Shown piece by piece: positions 46,896 to 55,547 of a stretch of 64,000 nucleotides of DNA. The stretch comes from Latilactobacillus graminis DSM 20719 (GTDB lineage Bacteria; Bacillota; Bacilli; Lactobacillales; Lactobacillaceae). The position numbers were made by a program, and so were the translations under genes. The notes beneath the pieces were generated by a model. The model worked only from the letters and a program-made list of their open reading frames with translations, did no database searches and was not told the DNA's origin. Each line of letters opens with the position of its first letter. Position 1 is the stretch's first letter. Where the stretch lies: positions 17,782-81,781 of the forward strand of contig NZ_AYZB01000020.1 of NCBI RefSeq assembly GCF_001436415.1, written 5' to 3'.

Positions 46896-48587
46896 TTAGC
46901 CTTCTTGAGGACGCGAACGTCTTTGATCAAAGGCAACTAAATGCGTATTCGGTCTTAGGAATCGCTGCCGATAGTAGCGATACTGTGGGGTAAATGGGTG
47001 TGTTGAGGTTGGTTGCCATGGTTTTTCATGCCCGCAAAAATGGACAAGGGATGGTGCACGTCGCGTCTCAGCAAATTGTTTTTTCAATTGTTCAGTTGGC
47101 GGCGTGATGGTCTGCATCAAAATATTAGTTTGTGCATTCCATTGTGGGTGAAGATGGATCCAACGGTCATGTAAAATCGCATTTAAAGCATCTTGATCAT
47201 GGAAACGTAATTTTTCGGGATGCTGATTAATAAATGTGAGGACGCGTTCGACAATCTGATGCTGACGCCATTTCTTTAGATTCATCAACATCACACCAGA
47301 GTTAAAGTAGCGCGGGCTTTGGTAGGTGATTGCCATTTTTTCAAGGCGCTGGTGAAAGCCGGCATCTTCTACCGCCGCTAGGAACGACTGTCCCAAATCA
47401 ATGTCCCATAAGCGAGCTAAGTTAGTGACGCATAGAGCATCACAGTCGATATATAAGGCGCGGTCGAGTTGCGGGAGGACGTTGGGAATTAAAATGCGGT
47501 AGTAAGCTGTCTTCAAAATACGGTCGCTTTCAACAGTATTAGCTAAGCATGATTCATCGACTGTCACGAAGGTTAAATCAGCATCGAAATGCCCAACAAC
47601 TTGTTGTAAAACCGCTCTATCGCGAGCAGTCAGGTGATCTTCCATGACATAAAATGCATAGCGCCTGAAAGAATCATTATGATTCAGAATCGAGGCGTAC
47701 AAGATTGCTAGGGTTTCGACAAATTTAGAATTGGTGGCCGATACGATGTTGATAGCATCGTGCTGAGCGTCACGCACCTGATTAAAGCGTGTCATATATT
47801 GGTTTAAAAAAGGGTGGGCTTTTAAAGTGTTCCACGGTTTTTCATGAGTGGTGAAATGGACAATTGCTGGCTGTTCAATTGCTTGATCAAATAACTGTGC
47901 ATATGTCGGATTAATCGGCGCATGTCTTTTAAAGATTAAAGAATTTTGTACATTCCACTTAGGTGCTAGCAGTTGTACCTGTCCAACGAGAGTTGCATTC
48001 AAGGCATCTTGGTCATGGAATTGTAAGCGATCGGTATGCTGCTTGATGAATTGGAAGGTTCGGGTAGTTATTGCAGCTGCTTGCCAACGAACGGTATCAA
48101 TTAACATGACACCAGAATTGAAATAGATGTTATTTGATAATGGTGGTTTAATACCGAGCCGACGTAAGGTGAGTGCTTGGCCTGGATCGATGACAGCGCC
48201 AACGATATGCTGTCCTAAAGATGTGTCGTACAGTGGTGTCAGATCGGCTTGGACGAAGACGTCAGCATCTAAATACAAGACGCGTTCAATGCCTTTATCC
48301 AGTAAGTACTGCGGGGCTAAAATCCGGTAATAGGCAGTCTTATTAATGTGGTTACTTTCGGGGAAGCGCGCGAATAGTTGATGATCAACGGGGATGAACG
48401 CAACATGATGTGGCGCATCAGTAATGCTTTGAATCCGAGTTTGAGACTGCACAGTGAGGGCATTATCGAGAATAAAAAAATTAATCATTGTCAGCGGCGA
48501 AATGTGTTCAATCACAGATTGCATCGCAACTAATAACGGATTAACGTAAGCTTCATCGGCGGCAAACATGATATTAACGGTTTTCAT
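46896..48587 (-). CDS. Tandem two-domain glycosyltransferase family 8 protein
   Basis: 563 residues made of two full GT8 domains. Domain 1 (about 1-275): NIMFAADEAYVNPLLVAM, DxD in RVLYLDADVFVQ, FNSGVMLID, FHDQDALNA, VHFTTHEKPW. Domain 2 (about 285-550): NIVSATNSKFVETLAILY, DCD in RALYIDCDALCV, FNSGVMLMN, FHDQDALNA, VHFCGHEKPW. Both keep the metal and donor motifs, so both may be active. GT8 enzymes transfer glucose or galactose from UDP-sugars, to teichoic acid, polysaccharide or serine-rich adhesins; the acceptor here is unknown. The start at 48587 follows AAAGGAT. It stands alone. Confidence 0.9.
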   Translation of the reverse strand: MKTVNIMFAADEAYVNPLLVAMQSVIEHISPLTMINFFILDNALTVQSQTRIQSITDAPHHVAFIPVDHQLFARFPESNHINKTAYYRILAPQYLLDKGIERVLYLDADVFVQADLTPLYDTSLGQHIVGAVIDPGQALTLRRLGIKPPLSNNIYFNSGVMLIDTVRWQAAAITTRTFQFIKQHTDRLQFHDQDALNATLVGQVQLLAPKWNVQNSLIFKRHAPINPTYAQLFDQAIEQPAIVHFTTHEKPWNTLKAHPFLNQYMTRFNQVRDAQHDAINIVSATNSKFVETLAILYASILNHNDSFRRYAFYVMEDHLTARDRAVLQQVVGHFDADLTFVTVDESCLANTVESDRILKTAYYRILIPNVLPQLDRALYIDCDALCVTNLARLWDIDLGQSFLAAVEDAGFHQRLEKMAITYQSPRYFNSGVMLMNLKKWRQHQIVERVLTFINQHPEKLRFHDQDALNAILHDRWIHLHPQWNAQTNILMQTITPPTEQLKKQFAETRRAPSLVHFCGHEKPWQPTSTHPFTPQYRYYRQRFLRPNTHLVAFDQRRSRPQEG

Positions 48588-48803
48588 GATTATCAATCCT
48601 TTCTGAAATGACAAAAAATGGACACAATACTTTAGATTGATTTAAGCAAGTTCAACAACTCTTTGTAAAGGTAAATGATTATGGAATTGATAATTATTTT
48701 GTAAGCCAAATCATTGCACCTCGGTAAAGGAATATTTTATAGTGAGGCTAAAGAGCACTGGGATCACTTTGATCGCCAAGTCATTAATGAGGAGGCTGCA
48801 CCA

Positions 48804-49592
48804 ATGATTTCACGCATATTGCCGATTAAAAAAGGTTATAATTTCCGTGAGTTAGGCGATTATCAGACGCTTGACGGTCGTCGGATTAAACAGCAGCGCT
48901 TATTTAGAACGGGACATTTAGCTCAGCTCGATAAACATGATTTAATGCTTTTGGCCCGGTATCCAATTACGCAGGTGGTTGATTTTCGTTCGCCGTTGGA
49001 ACGTAAGCAAGCCCCAGATAAAAAAATAGCGACCGCCACGTATGAATCAATTCCAATTTTTAAAGAAGATGCGACCCAAAGTATGGCGACTGAAGTGGAA
49101 CTGTATGAACGGTACACGAATAATCCACTCGGTGGACAACAACAGATGCGGCAGGTTTATCGGGATATGGTGCAAGATCCCTATTCAATTTTAAAGTACC
49201 GGCAATTTTTTGAACGATTATTAACTGAAGCCCATCCAGAGCAGGCGTTTCTTTTTCATTGTACCGGTGGTAAGGATCGAACTGGGATGGCTGCTTATTA
49301 TTTATTAAATGTATTAGGTGTTCCTGCGGCGACGATTCGCTATGATTATCTGTTATCCAATACTGCATCTCGGGAACATGTTGCCGCACGTATCAAGGCA
49401 TTGCGGCAAAAGGATGCCTCAAGTGGGTTTCTAAAAAGTATGCACGCCCTGATGAGTGTTGATCAATCTTATCTCCAAGCTGCCGAAATCTTAATTGATC
49501 AGGAATATGGCTCAACCCAAGGCTTTATCCGCCATGCATTAGGACTAACCCATAGCGATATTGAGCAGTTGAGAGCGATCTATTTGGAATGA
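48804..49592 (+). CDS. Tyrosine-protein phosphatase (Tyr_phosphatase3 type)
   Basis: A 262-residue phosphatase with NFRELGDYQTLDGRRI at the N-terminus, RTGHLAQL, VVDFRSPLER (general acid region) and the CX5R loop HCTGGKDRTG (Cys about 152). This branch acts on phosphotyrosine or lipid phosphates and is common in lactic acid bacteria. The ATG at 48804 is chosen for GGAGG eight bases upstream; the frame opens earlier at 48714. Single gene; no terminator seen. Confidence 0.9.
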   Translation: MISRILPIKKGYNFRELGDYQTLDGRRIKQQRLFRTGHLAQLDKHDLMLLARYPITQVVDFRSPLERKQAPDKKIATATYESIPIFKEDATQSMATEVELYERYTNNPLGGQQQMRQVYRDMVQDPYSILKYRQFFERLLTEAHPEQAFLFHCTGGKDRTGMAAYYLLNVLGVPAATIRYDYLLSNTASREHVAARIKALRQKDASSGFLKSMHALMSVDQSYLQAAEILIDQEYGSTQGFIRHALGLTHSDIEQLRAIYLE

Positions 49593-49688
49593 GCGGATTA
49601 GTTTACGAATGCTTGTTGAACTTGATACATTGAGGAAGAACCAAGGTCTTTAGGTATTTAAAAACTGCATTATGAAAGGATGATTATT

Positions 49689-49940
49689 ATGTTGCATTGG
49701 TTATGGGTTTTAATTGTTGGGGCTTTAATCGGAATTATTGCTGGGGCTTTGACGAGCCGCGATTTACCGGCGGGATGGATTGGTAATATCATCGGTGGAC
49801 TAGTCGGAGCTTGGCTGGGTCAAGCGTTATTTGGTAGTTGGGGACCGCAATTAGCCGGGATGGCATTAATTCCATCCATTATCGGGGCAGTGATTGTGGT
49901 TTTCGTTGTTTCATTATTGATGACACGCAAAAAATCCTAA
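49689..49940 (+). CDS. GlsB/YeaQ/YmgE-type small stress membrane protein
   Basis: 83 residues with three hydrophobic helices rich in Gly (VLIVGALIGIIAGALTSRDL, GNIIGGLVGAWLGQALFG and IPSIIGAVIVVFVVSLL), the transglycosylase-associated-protein family. The start at 49689 follows GAAAGG. It leads a five-gene envelope-stress operon with AmaP and two Asp23 proteins. Confidence 0.9.
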   Translation: MLHWLWVLIVGALIGIIAGALTSRDLPAGWIGNIIGGLVGAWLGQALFGSWGPQLAGMALIPSIIGAVIVVFVVSLLMTRKKS

Positions 49941-49959
49941 TCTAAAAGGGGCGGACACC

Positions 49960-50487
49960 ATGAATAAATTAACTAAAGTGGTGATTAGTTGCGCCAGTTT
50001 ATTAGGCTTATGTCAGGTGGCATGGTTTATTGCGCTGATCTATCCGCTTCAACAATCTGATCAGCCTTTTATGCATATTAGTTGGCTGCCTGGACAGTGG
50101 GTTGGTAATTTAGGCCTTGGGTTAGGCCTGATTAGTGGCTTGATTTGTTTATACTTACTGTTATTGGCACTATTTAGTGCACCCGAGAAACGGCAAATGA
50201 TCATCAAGACAAATAAGGGACAATTAGCACTTTCGCGAAAAGCTGTCGAAAAGACAATTGCCCACTCAATTATTGAAAAGCATCGCTTAAAGGATGTCGT
50301 GGTTCAGGCTAGATTTACTGGTCGGCAACCCAAGGTAACAGCCAATATTCAAGCACTAACTATCGATCACAACGAAATTGATCAACAAGCGCAAGCGGTT
50401 AAGGAAACCGCGCAACAAGCACTTCAAACAGTCTTTGAGATGCCAATCAAAGCGGTGAATGTGAAACTTTCACCATCAATTAATTAG
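49960..50487 (+). CDS. amaP: Alkaline shock response membrane anchor AmaP
   Basis: 175 residues: two N-terminal helices (about 8-30 and 48-75), then a cytoplasmic part beginning TNKGQLALSRKAVEKTIAHS that resembles the Asp23 fold. AmaP anchors Asp23 at the membrane in staphylococci. Its place before DUF2273 and Asp23 genes supports the call. AAGGGGCG precedes the start. Confidence 0.88.
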   Translation: MNKLTKVVISCASLLGLCQVAWFIALIYPLQQSDQPFMHISWLPGQWVGNLGLGLGLISGLICLYLLLLALFSAPEKRQMIIKTNKGQLALSRKAVEKTIAHSIIEKHRLKDVVVQARFTGRQPKVTANIQALTIDHNEIDQQAQAVKETAQQALQTVFEMPIKAVNVKLSPSIN

Positions 50488-50510
50488 TCAAGTGATGTGA
50501 GGTGAGATAA

Positions 50511-50705
50511 ATGAAACGTGCTTATTGGGGCTTTGTTGCTGGGGCAATCCTGGCAGCCGTTTGGATTGGGATGGGTTTTATGAGCCTAATCTTAATCATC
50601 ATTGCCGGATTATTGGGCTATATTGCAGCAAGTTTAACGGGTTCTAAAGAAGATCTAGAAGGATTTAGATCACAAGTTAACCGTGTATTACGGCAAGATA
50701 AATAG
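50511..50705 (+). CDS. DUF2273 small membrane protein
   Basis: 64 residues, two helices (YWGFVAGAILAAVWIGMGF and LILIIIAGLLGYIAASL) and a basic tail. This family almost always accompanies AmaP and Asp23. GAGGTGAG lies before the ATG. Confidence 0.88.
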   Translation: MKRAYWGFVAGAILAAVWIGMGFMSLILIIIAGLLGYIAASLTGSKEDLEGFRSQVNRVLRQDK

Positions 50706-50721
50706 TAAGGGGTGATCCAAA

Positions 50722-51147
50722 ATGGTAGCGCAAGCACATTTAGATGAAGTTCTGCTCAACAGTAAGCTAACCTTTGAAGATGCAGTTATTGCTAAAATAG
50801 CTGGTAAAACCGCCCAAAATATCGATGGGTTACTATCAATGAATGGTAATTTCTTCAGTGATATTGCTGATCGTTTTAGAACTGACAGCGATCCGACTAA
50901 AGGAATCAGCGTAGAAGTGGGTGAAAAACAAGTTGCCATCGATATGACAGTGATTTTAGAATACGGGCGGAATGCCCGCGAAATTTTTGAACGATTAACG
51001 ACAGCGGTGACTGAAGCGGTAGAATCAATGACTGGTCTGAGCGTAATTGAAGTTAATAGTCATGTCAGTGATATCATGACTAAAAAGGAATGGCAACAAC
51101 AGGCTAGTAATCCACAGAAAAATGATTCTGAAAAACGGGTTCAATAA
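50722..51147 (+). CDS. Asp23/Gls24 family envelope stress protein 1
   Basis: 141 residues with the family core: LTFEDAVIAKIAGKTAQNIDG, GISVEVGEKQVAIDMTVILEYG (written in part) and VIEVNSHVSDI. Soluble, abundant proteins of this family sit beneath the membrane and respond to alkali, bile or envelope stress. GGGGTG before the ATG. The two Asp23 paralogues lie in tandem, 26 bases apart. Confidence 0.92.
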   Translation: MVAQAHLDEVLLNSKLTFEDAVIAKIAGKTAQNIDGLLSMNGNFFSDIADRFRTDSDPTKGISVEVGEKQVAIDMTVILEYGRNAREIFERLTTAVTEAVESMTGLSVIEVNSHVSDIMTKKEWQQQASNPQKNDSEKRVQ

Positions 51148-51173
51148 AATATTAACAAAGGATGGTCAAGATC

Positions 51174-51599
51174 ATGGATAAAGCAAACAAACCAGTGGCC
51201 CAACATACTGATTCAATTGAACAAGAATTGAATTTTTCTGATAGTGTAATTGAGAAAATTGCTGGTCAAACGGTGCATGACATTGATGGTGTTTTAGAAT
51301 TGTCAGGAGGCATGATGCATCAGTTGACTGACCGTTTCAGAGATCAAACGGATTTAACTAAAGGCGTCGATGCCGATATTGATAACCAAGATGTAACTAT
51401 TGAGCTGGATGCAATCTTGGAATATGGTCAGTCAGCACCCACTATTTTTGCACAGGCAACGGAACGGATTGCAAAGGCGGTCCATCAAATGACGGGCTTG
51501 AATGTCACCAAGATCAAAATGAATGTCGCTGACTTATTAACGAAGAAAGAGTGGGCAGCTAAACAAGATGCACCCAAAAAAGACCAATCAAAGGCTTGA
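51174..51599 (+). CDS. Asp23/Gls24 family envelope stress protein 2
   Basis: 141 residues, clear paralogue of the preceding protein: FSDSVIEKIAGQTVHDIDGV, VDADIDNQDVTIELDAILEY, TKIKMNVADLLTKKEW. The start is placed at 51174, as the ATG at 51162 lies inside the AAAGGATGG ribosome site. Last gene of the operon; a long terminator follows. Confidence 0.92.
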   Translation: MDKANKPVAQHTDSIEQELNFSDSVIEKIAGQTVHDIDGVLELSGGMMHQLTDRFRDQTDLTKGVDADIDNQDVTIELDAILEYGQSAPTIFAQATERIAKAVHQMTGLNVTKIKMNVADLLTKKEWAAKQDAPKKDQSKA

Positions 51600-51626
51600 T
51601 CTTCGATTTTAATAGCAGCTAAACAA

Positions 51627-51678
51627 AAAGTAAGGGCTTGATTCCAAATTTTATTTGGAATCAAGCCCTTACTTTTTA
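51627..51678 (+). terminator. Terminator of the Asp23 operon
   Basis: A 20-bp stem AAGTAAGGGCTTGATTCCAA and its complement, followed by T5. Confidence 0.9.
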
Positions 51679-51696
51679 ATTTTCCTTATAAAAAAC

Positions 51697-51727
51697 TTGC
51701 TTTGGAGTGTACTCCAAGGTCTATAGT
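51697..51727 (+). promoter_or_regulatory. MerR-type promoter 1 (flavodoxin/MFS)
   Basis: -35 TTGCTT, 19-base spacer, -10 TATAGT. The spacer holds the palindrome TTGGAGT-GT-ACTCCAA (51702-51717). Long spacers with central dyads are the mark of MerR-activated promoters. Confidence 0.82.
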
Positions 51728-51762
51728 TCAATTTACAAAGCAAGTTTCAGGAGGAAATAGCG

Positions 51763-52233
51763 ATGACTAAAAGGATCATTATGTATTTTTCGATGAGTGG
51801 GGCGACGCGGCAGGCTGCGCAAGAATTACAAAATTTAACAGCTGGCGAATTATTTGAAATCAAGCCTAAAATACCATATCCAACGCATTATGAAGATTAT
51901 ACCGCAGTTGGGAAACAACAACTTGATCATCAGATTGAGCCTGAATTAAAGGTGGTATTACCCTCTTTAGAGGGGTATGATTTAATCTTTCTGGGTTTTC
52001 CGACATGGTGGCAACAACCCCCAATGATTATCCATACTGTATTGAATGATGATGAATTAAAAGGAAAAATAATTGTGCCATTCACAACAAGTATGAGTAG
52101 TGGGATTGAAGATTCAGTGACCGTCATGCGGCATTTAACTAAAGGATCCGATTTAAAAATTGAAGATGGGTTTCGTTATGACCCTGACAAGCGTCGATTT
52201 GTAGGCAAAACAAAACGATTGAATTTAATTTAG
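51763..52233 (+). CDS. Flavodoxin-like protein
   Basis: 156 residues; the N-terminal FMN phosphate loop is MYFSMSGATRQAA, and GFPTWWQQPP and TTSMSSGIEDS contact the isoalloxazine in this family. It may act as a quinone or electron-transfer flavoprotein. CAGGAGG before the ATG. First gene behind MerR-type promoter 1, followed by the MFS gene after 17 bases. Confidence 0.9.
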   Translation: MTKRIIMYFSMSGATRQAAQELQNLTAGELFEIKPKIPYPTHYEDYTAVGKQQLDHQIEPELKVVLPSLEGYDLIFLGFPTWWQQPPMIIHTVLNDDELKGKIIVPFTTSMSSGIEDSVTVMRHLTKGSDLKIEDGFRYDPDKRRFVGKTKRLNLI

Positions 52234-52250
52234 AAGAGAAGGTTGAAACT

Positions 52251-53581
52251 TTGAAAAAAGAAACGAAATTTGGCGTTGTATTATTTGTTATTTTATTTTC
52301 CTATTTTTTGATATTAATGGATAATTCAATTATCTTTACCAGTACAGTGAAAATAGCAAGCGATTTAAAAATGAATCCAGTCACATTATCTTGGGTCTCG
52401 AATGCCTACACGATTACCTTTGGGAGTTGCTTACTATTAGCCGGCCGATTAGGTGATTTAATTGGTCGCAAAATGATATTTGTGATTGGTCTATTTATTT
52501 TTGGCTTTGCTAGCATGATGATTGGTGTGGCTGATTCACCAATGATGATGATCAGTTTTCGAGCCGTACAAGGGATTGGTTCAGCAATTATTGCGCCAAC
52601 GTCACTAGCCTTATTGATGGATTATTATGACGGACAGATGCGTACTAGAGCAATTGCTTATTACGGCGCTACGGCTGGGATCGGGTCAAGTGTAGGCTTA
52701 CTTTTAGGGGGTTGGCTAACCAGTACGATATCTTGGCGAGCAGGCTTTTTAGTGAACGTTCCTTTTGCATTCTTCTTATTAATACTCACCTTATGGAAAG
52801 TTAAAAATACAGGTACGACTAAACAAAAAATTGATTATATGGGAGCAGTATTATCAGTTATTATGGCAGCGCTGTTTGTTTATGGAATTACTAGCAATAA
52901 TTTACTTTTAATTCTGATTTCACTTTTAATAGCTGCATATTTTGTATATTACGAAAGGAAATTAGCGTATGCATTAATTCCTATGACCTTATTTAATAAT
53001 AAAATTCGAACAGGATCTTATATTGTTAGGTTTTTATTTATGATGGCGATGCTAACATATTGGTTCATCTTGCCGCAAATTATGCAGACAATGTATCACT
53101 TCACACCATTGCAATCAGGGATGGGATTTTTACCATTGACGATTATTAATTTTATTGCCGCTCTATACCTCCCTAGAATAACTAATAAATTTGGCAATAA
53201 TAAAGTGATGTTACTCGGACAAGGAATTTTATTATTAGGTATGGTTATTTCTTTGTTTATTGATCCTAAGTCAGGTTACTTATTAACTATGGGCTTGCCA
53301 ATGATTTTAACTGGATTGGGTCAAGGATGGTTATTAGCGCCTTTGACGGCCGCCGGAATTACTGATGTGAGTGCCAAAGAAGCTGGTGCTGCATCTGGGA
53401 TGACGAATGTTGTCCATCAATAGGGGGACCGGTTGGTCTATCGATAGTAGTAATATTTAGCGCAAATATTGCAAATATGACGCAATATTATCAAATCGTA
53501 ATGGCCTTTATTTGTGGCTTTTTGATTGTGGGATTTTTAATTTTACTTTTGATGAATAAATCAGTAAAAAATAGTAAATAA
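52251..53581 (+). pseudogene. MFS multidrug-type transporter with a frameshift near the C-terminus
   Basis: The first 390 residues read as a DHA2-like major facilitator: LMDNSIIFTSTVKIASDLKM, GRLGDLIGRKMIF (motif A), RAVQGIGSAIIAPTSLALL and AGAASGMTNVVHQ. A TAG at 53421 then stops the frame. In a neighbouring register the sequence continues at once with GGPVGLSIVVIFSANIAN and a last helix to TAA 53579-53581, exactly what the family requires (VHQ-(I)GGPVG). One missing base beside a G5 run explains it. The product would lose its final helices. TTG start with AGAAGG. Either a real inactivation, phase variation, or a sequencing error. Confidence 0.85.
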
Positions 53582-53584
53582 AAT

Positions 53585-53615
53585 TTGACTTGGAGTGTAC
53601 TCCAGGGTATTTAAT
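53585..53615 (+). promoter_or_regulatory. MerR-type promoter 2 (NAD(P)-binding protein and MerR gene)
   Basis: -35 TTGACT, 19-base spacer, -10 TTTAAT, with TTGGAGT-GT-ACTCCAG in the spacer (one mismatch at the last arm base). Confidence 0.78.
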
Positions 53616-53642
53616 GGAGTTAATAAAGGAAGAAGGATAATG

Positions 53643-54296
53643 ATGACCAAAAAAGTATTAATTATAGCTGCTAATGGACAAATTTCTCGTTTAGTTGAGG
53701 ATCGGTTGTTAACTGAAAAAGAATTTGAAGATGTTGAATTAACTCTTTTTTTAAGAGACAAGAGTCGTTTAAGTAATCTTGCTAATAATCCACGCGTTAC
53801 GCTTATCGAAGGTGATTTGGATAGTGCTAGTGATATTAAACGAGCTGTAAGCAATCAAGATATAGTTTTTGTTGGAGTAGTCGATCATACGCGTGATAAT
53901 CATCAAACTCAAAATATTGTTACTGCAATGAAAGAAAATAATGTTAATCGAATAATTTATACCAACGTTTTAGGGATTTACGGAGAGGTCCCAGGTGAAT
54001 TTGGCGCATGGAATGAAGCACAAATTGGGAGTGGTTTATCATCAGCATTGCGTTCTGACGAAATTTTGGAAGAATCGGGATTGGATTACACAACGCTACG
54101 TTTACCCTGGTTAAATGATCGTGAAGTTAAGTATGAAATGACACACAAAAATGAAGCCTACGTCGGCGTTTCAGGATCTAGAAAGAGTATCGCAGATGTT
54201 GTCGTTAAAATTATTACCAAGCCAGAATTTTTGAATCACGACAGTGTCGGAATTGCGGATCCAGATACAAAAAATCAAAATCGACCAGTTTATTAA
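53643..54296 (+). CDS. NAD(P)-binding (NmrA/SDR-like) protein
   Basis: 217 residues with a Rossmann start VLIIAANGQISRLVEDRLL, VTLIEGDLDS, DIVFVGVVDH, IYTNVLGIYG and TLRLPWLND. This family binds NAD(P)H and acts as a reductase or redox sensor; the classical GxxGxxG is modified to ANGQIS. The ATG at 53643 fits GAAGG; another ATG lies three bases earlier. The merR-like gene follows after 14 bases, so they are co-transcribed from MerR-type promoter 2. Confidence 0.85.
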   Translation: MTKKVLIIAANGQISRLVEDRLLTEKEFEDVELTLFLRDKSRLSNLANNPRVTLIEGDLDSASDIKRAVSNQDIVFVGVVDHTRDNHQTQNIVTAMKENNVNRIIYTNVLGIYGEVPGEFGAWNEAQIGSGLSSALRSDEILEESGLDYTTLRLPWLNDREVKYEMTHKNEAYVGVSGSRKSIADVVVKIITKPEFLNHDSVGIADPDTKNQNRPVY

Positions 54297-54310
54297 AATC
54301 GGAGATAGCT

Positions 54311-54700
54311 ATGAAAGTAAGTGAAGCAAGTCAGTTAACGGGTGTTTCAACAGATACGATTCGTTATTATGAAAAAGAGGGACTAATCCCAATTATTGAC
54401 CGAAATGACTCTGGTAATCGGGAAATCGACGAGAGAATTATTCGGCGGATTACGTTTGCAAAGCACATGCGATCAGCAGGAATGTCTATTAAAGCCTTGA
54501 AACAGTATGTAGATTTAGTGGATGACACAGAAGATAATACTGCTAAACAAAAAGCAATTTTACGTGAGCAAGTAGCTGATATGGAAGAGCGACGTGATGA
54601 TATTCAGTTTGCGATCAATCATCTGAATTATAAGTTAGAACATTATGATGATCATATGAAAGAAGCTGAAAATGAGTTACGCGAATTAGAAAATAAATAA
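54311..54700 (+). CDS. MerR-family transcriptional activator
   Basis: 129 residues: the N-terminal winged helix (KVSEASQLTGVSTDTIRYYE, then KEGLIP) and a dimerising coiled coil (about 75-125). No conserved metal-binding Cys is present, so it is closer to stress- or aldehyde-responsive MerR proteins than to metal sensors. Palindromes CTTGGAGT..ACTCCAAG in three promoters of this cluster are of the type such proteins bind between -35 and -10. It would control its own operon, the flavodoxin/MFS pair and the cupin operon. Confidence 0.9.
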   Translation: MKVSEASQLTGVSTDTIRYYEKEGLIPIIDRNDSGNREIDERIIRRITFAKHMRSAGMSIKALKQYVDLVDDTEDNTAKQKAILREQVADMEERRDDIQFAINHLNYKLEHYDDHMKEAENELRELENK

Positions 54701-54724
54701 GTTCTATTTTTTATAATAATAATG

Positions 54725-54755
54725 TTGACTTAGAGTGTGCTCTAAGTAATATAGT
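54725..54755 (+). promoter_or_regulatory. MerR-type promoter 3 (cupin operon)
   Basis: -35 TTGACT, 19-base spacer, -10 TATAGT. The palindrome CTTAGAG-TGTG-CTCTAAG (54729-54746) is perfect. Confidence 0.85.
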
Positions 54756-54816
54756 ATGAATTATTCAAAGAGTTAATCATTTGAAGTTTTATTATAAAAA
54801 TTTAAGGAGTTAAATT

Positions 54817-55227
54817 ATGAAAAACGAAGCAATTAAAAATGGCGTAATTTTTCCAATTGGAGAAAAAAATGATGCCTATGCACAATATTTTGTCGGTCAA
54901 AGTTACTTACAAGGACTAGTCAATGATCCAGCGGTTAATGTTGGCGTTGGCAACGTCACTTTTGAACCAGGCTGTCGCAATAATTGGCACATTCATCATG
55001 ATGGCTATCAAATCCTGTTAGTTACAGGTGGCAATGGTTGGTATCAAGAAGAAGGGCAACCAGCTCAATTTTTAAAAGCTGGGGATGTTGTTGTGACCCA
55101 TGATGGTGTTAAACATTGGCATGGGGCTACAAAGGATAGCTGGTTTACACACGTTGCCATCACAGCTGGCACACCAGAATGGTTAGCACCAGTATCTGAT
55201 GAAATTTATAATAATTTGGAGGCCTAG
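54817..55227 (+). CDS. Cupin-domain protein
   Basis: A 136-residue single cupin with metal site residues in NWHIHHDGYQILL (HxHH) and VKHWHG. It resembles cupins that sit beside carboxymuconolactone decarboxylase genes, as here (the next gene starts two bases after the stop). The substrate is not known. AAGGAG is upstream. First gene behind MerR-type promoter 3. Confidence 0.88.
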   Translation: MKNEAIKNGVIFPIGEKNDAYAQYFVGQSYLQGLVNDPAVNVGVGNVTFEPGCRNNWHIHHDGYQILLVTGGNGWYQEEGQPAQFLKAGDVVVTHDGVKHWHGATKDSWFTHVAITAGTPEWLAPVSDEIYNNLEA

Positions 55228-55229
55228 TT

Positions 55230-55547
55230 ATGGTAAAAAAACAAACAGCCGGTAGAGATAATTTAGGTGAGTTTGCCCCTAAATTTGCTGAATTAAATGA
55301 TGATGTATTATTTGGACAAGTATGGTCAAGAGAAGAGCAATTGTCAGCTCATGATCGCAGTATGATTACAATTTCAGCATTAATTTCTGGGGGCAATCTT
55401 GAACAATTACCGGCCCATTTAAAAATTGGTCAAGAAAATGGCATTACCAAAGATGAAATCAGTGAAATGATTACTCATTTAGCATTCTATGTCGGTTGGC
55501 CTAAAGCCTGGTCCGCCTTTAATTTGGCGAAAGCAGTTTTTAAATAA
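55230..55547 (+). CDS. Carboxymuconolactone decarboxylase-like protein
   Basis: 105 residues of the CMD/AhpD fold: SAHDRSMITISALISGGNLE, LPAHLKIGQENGIT and EMITHLAFYVGWPKAW. No CxxC motif, so it is not an AhpD peroxidase; it belongs to the gamma-CMD group with unclear substrates. Overlaps the next gene by one base (TAATG). Confidence 0.88.
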   Translation: MVKKQTAGRDNLGEFAPKFAELNDDVLFGQVWSREEQLSAHDRSMITISALISGGNLEQLPAHLKIGQENGITKDEISEMITHLAFYVGWPKAWSAFNLAKAVFK

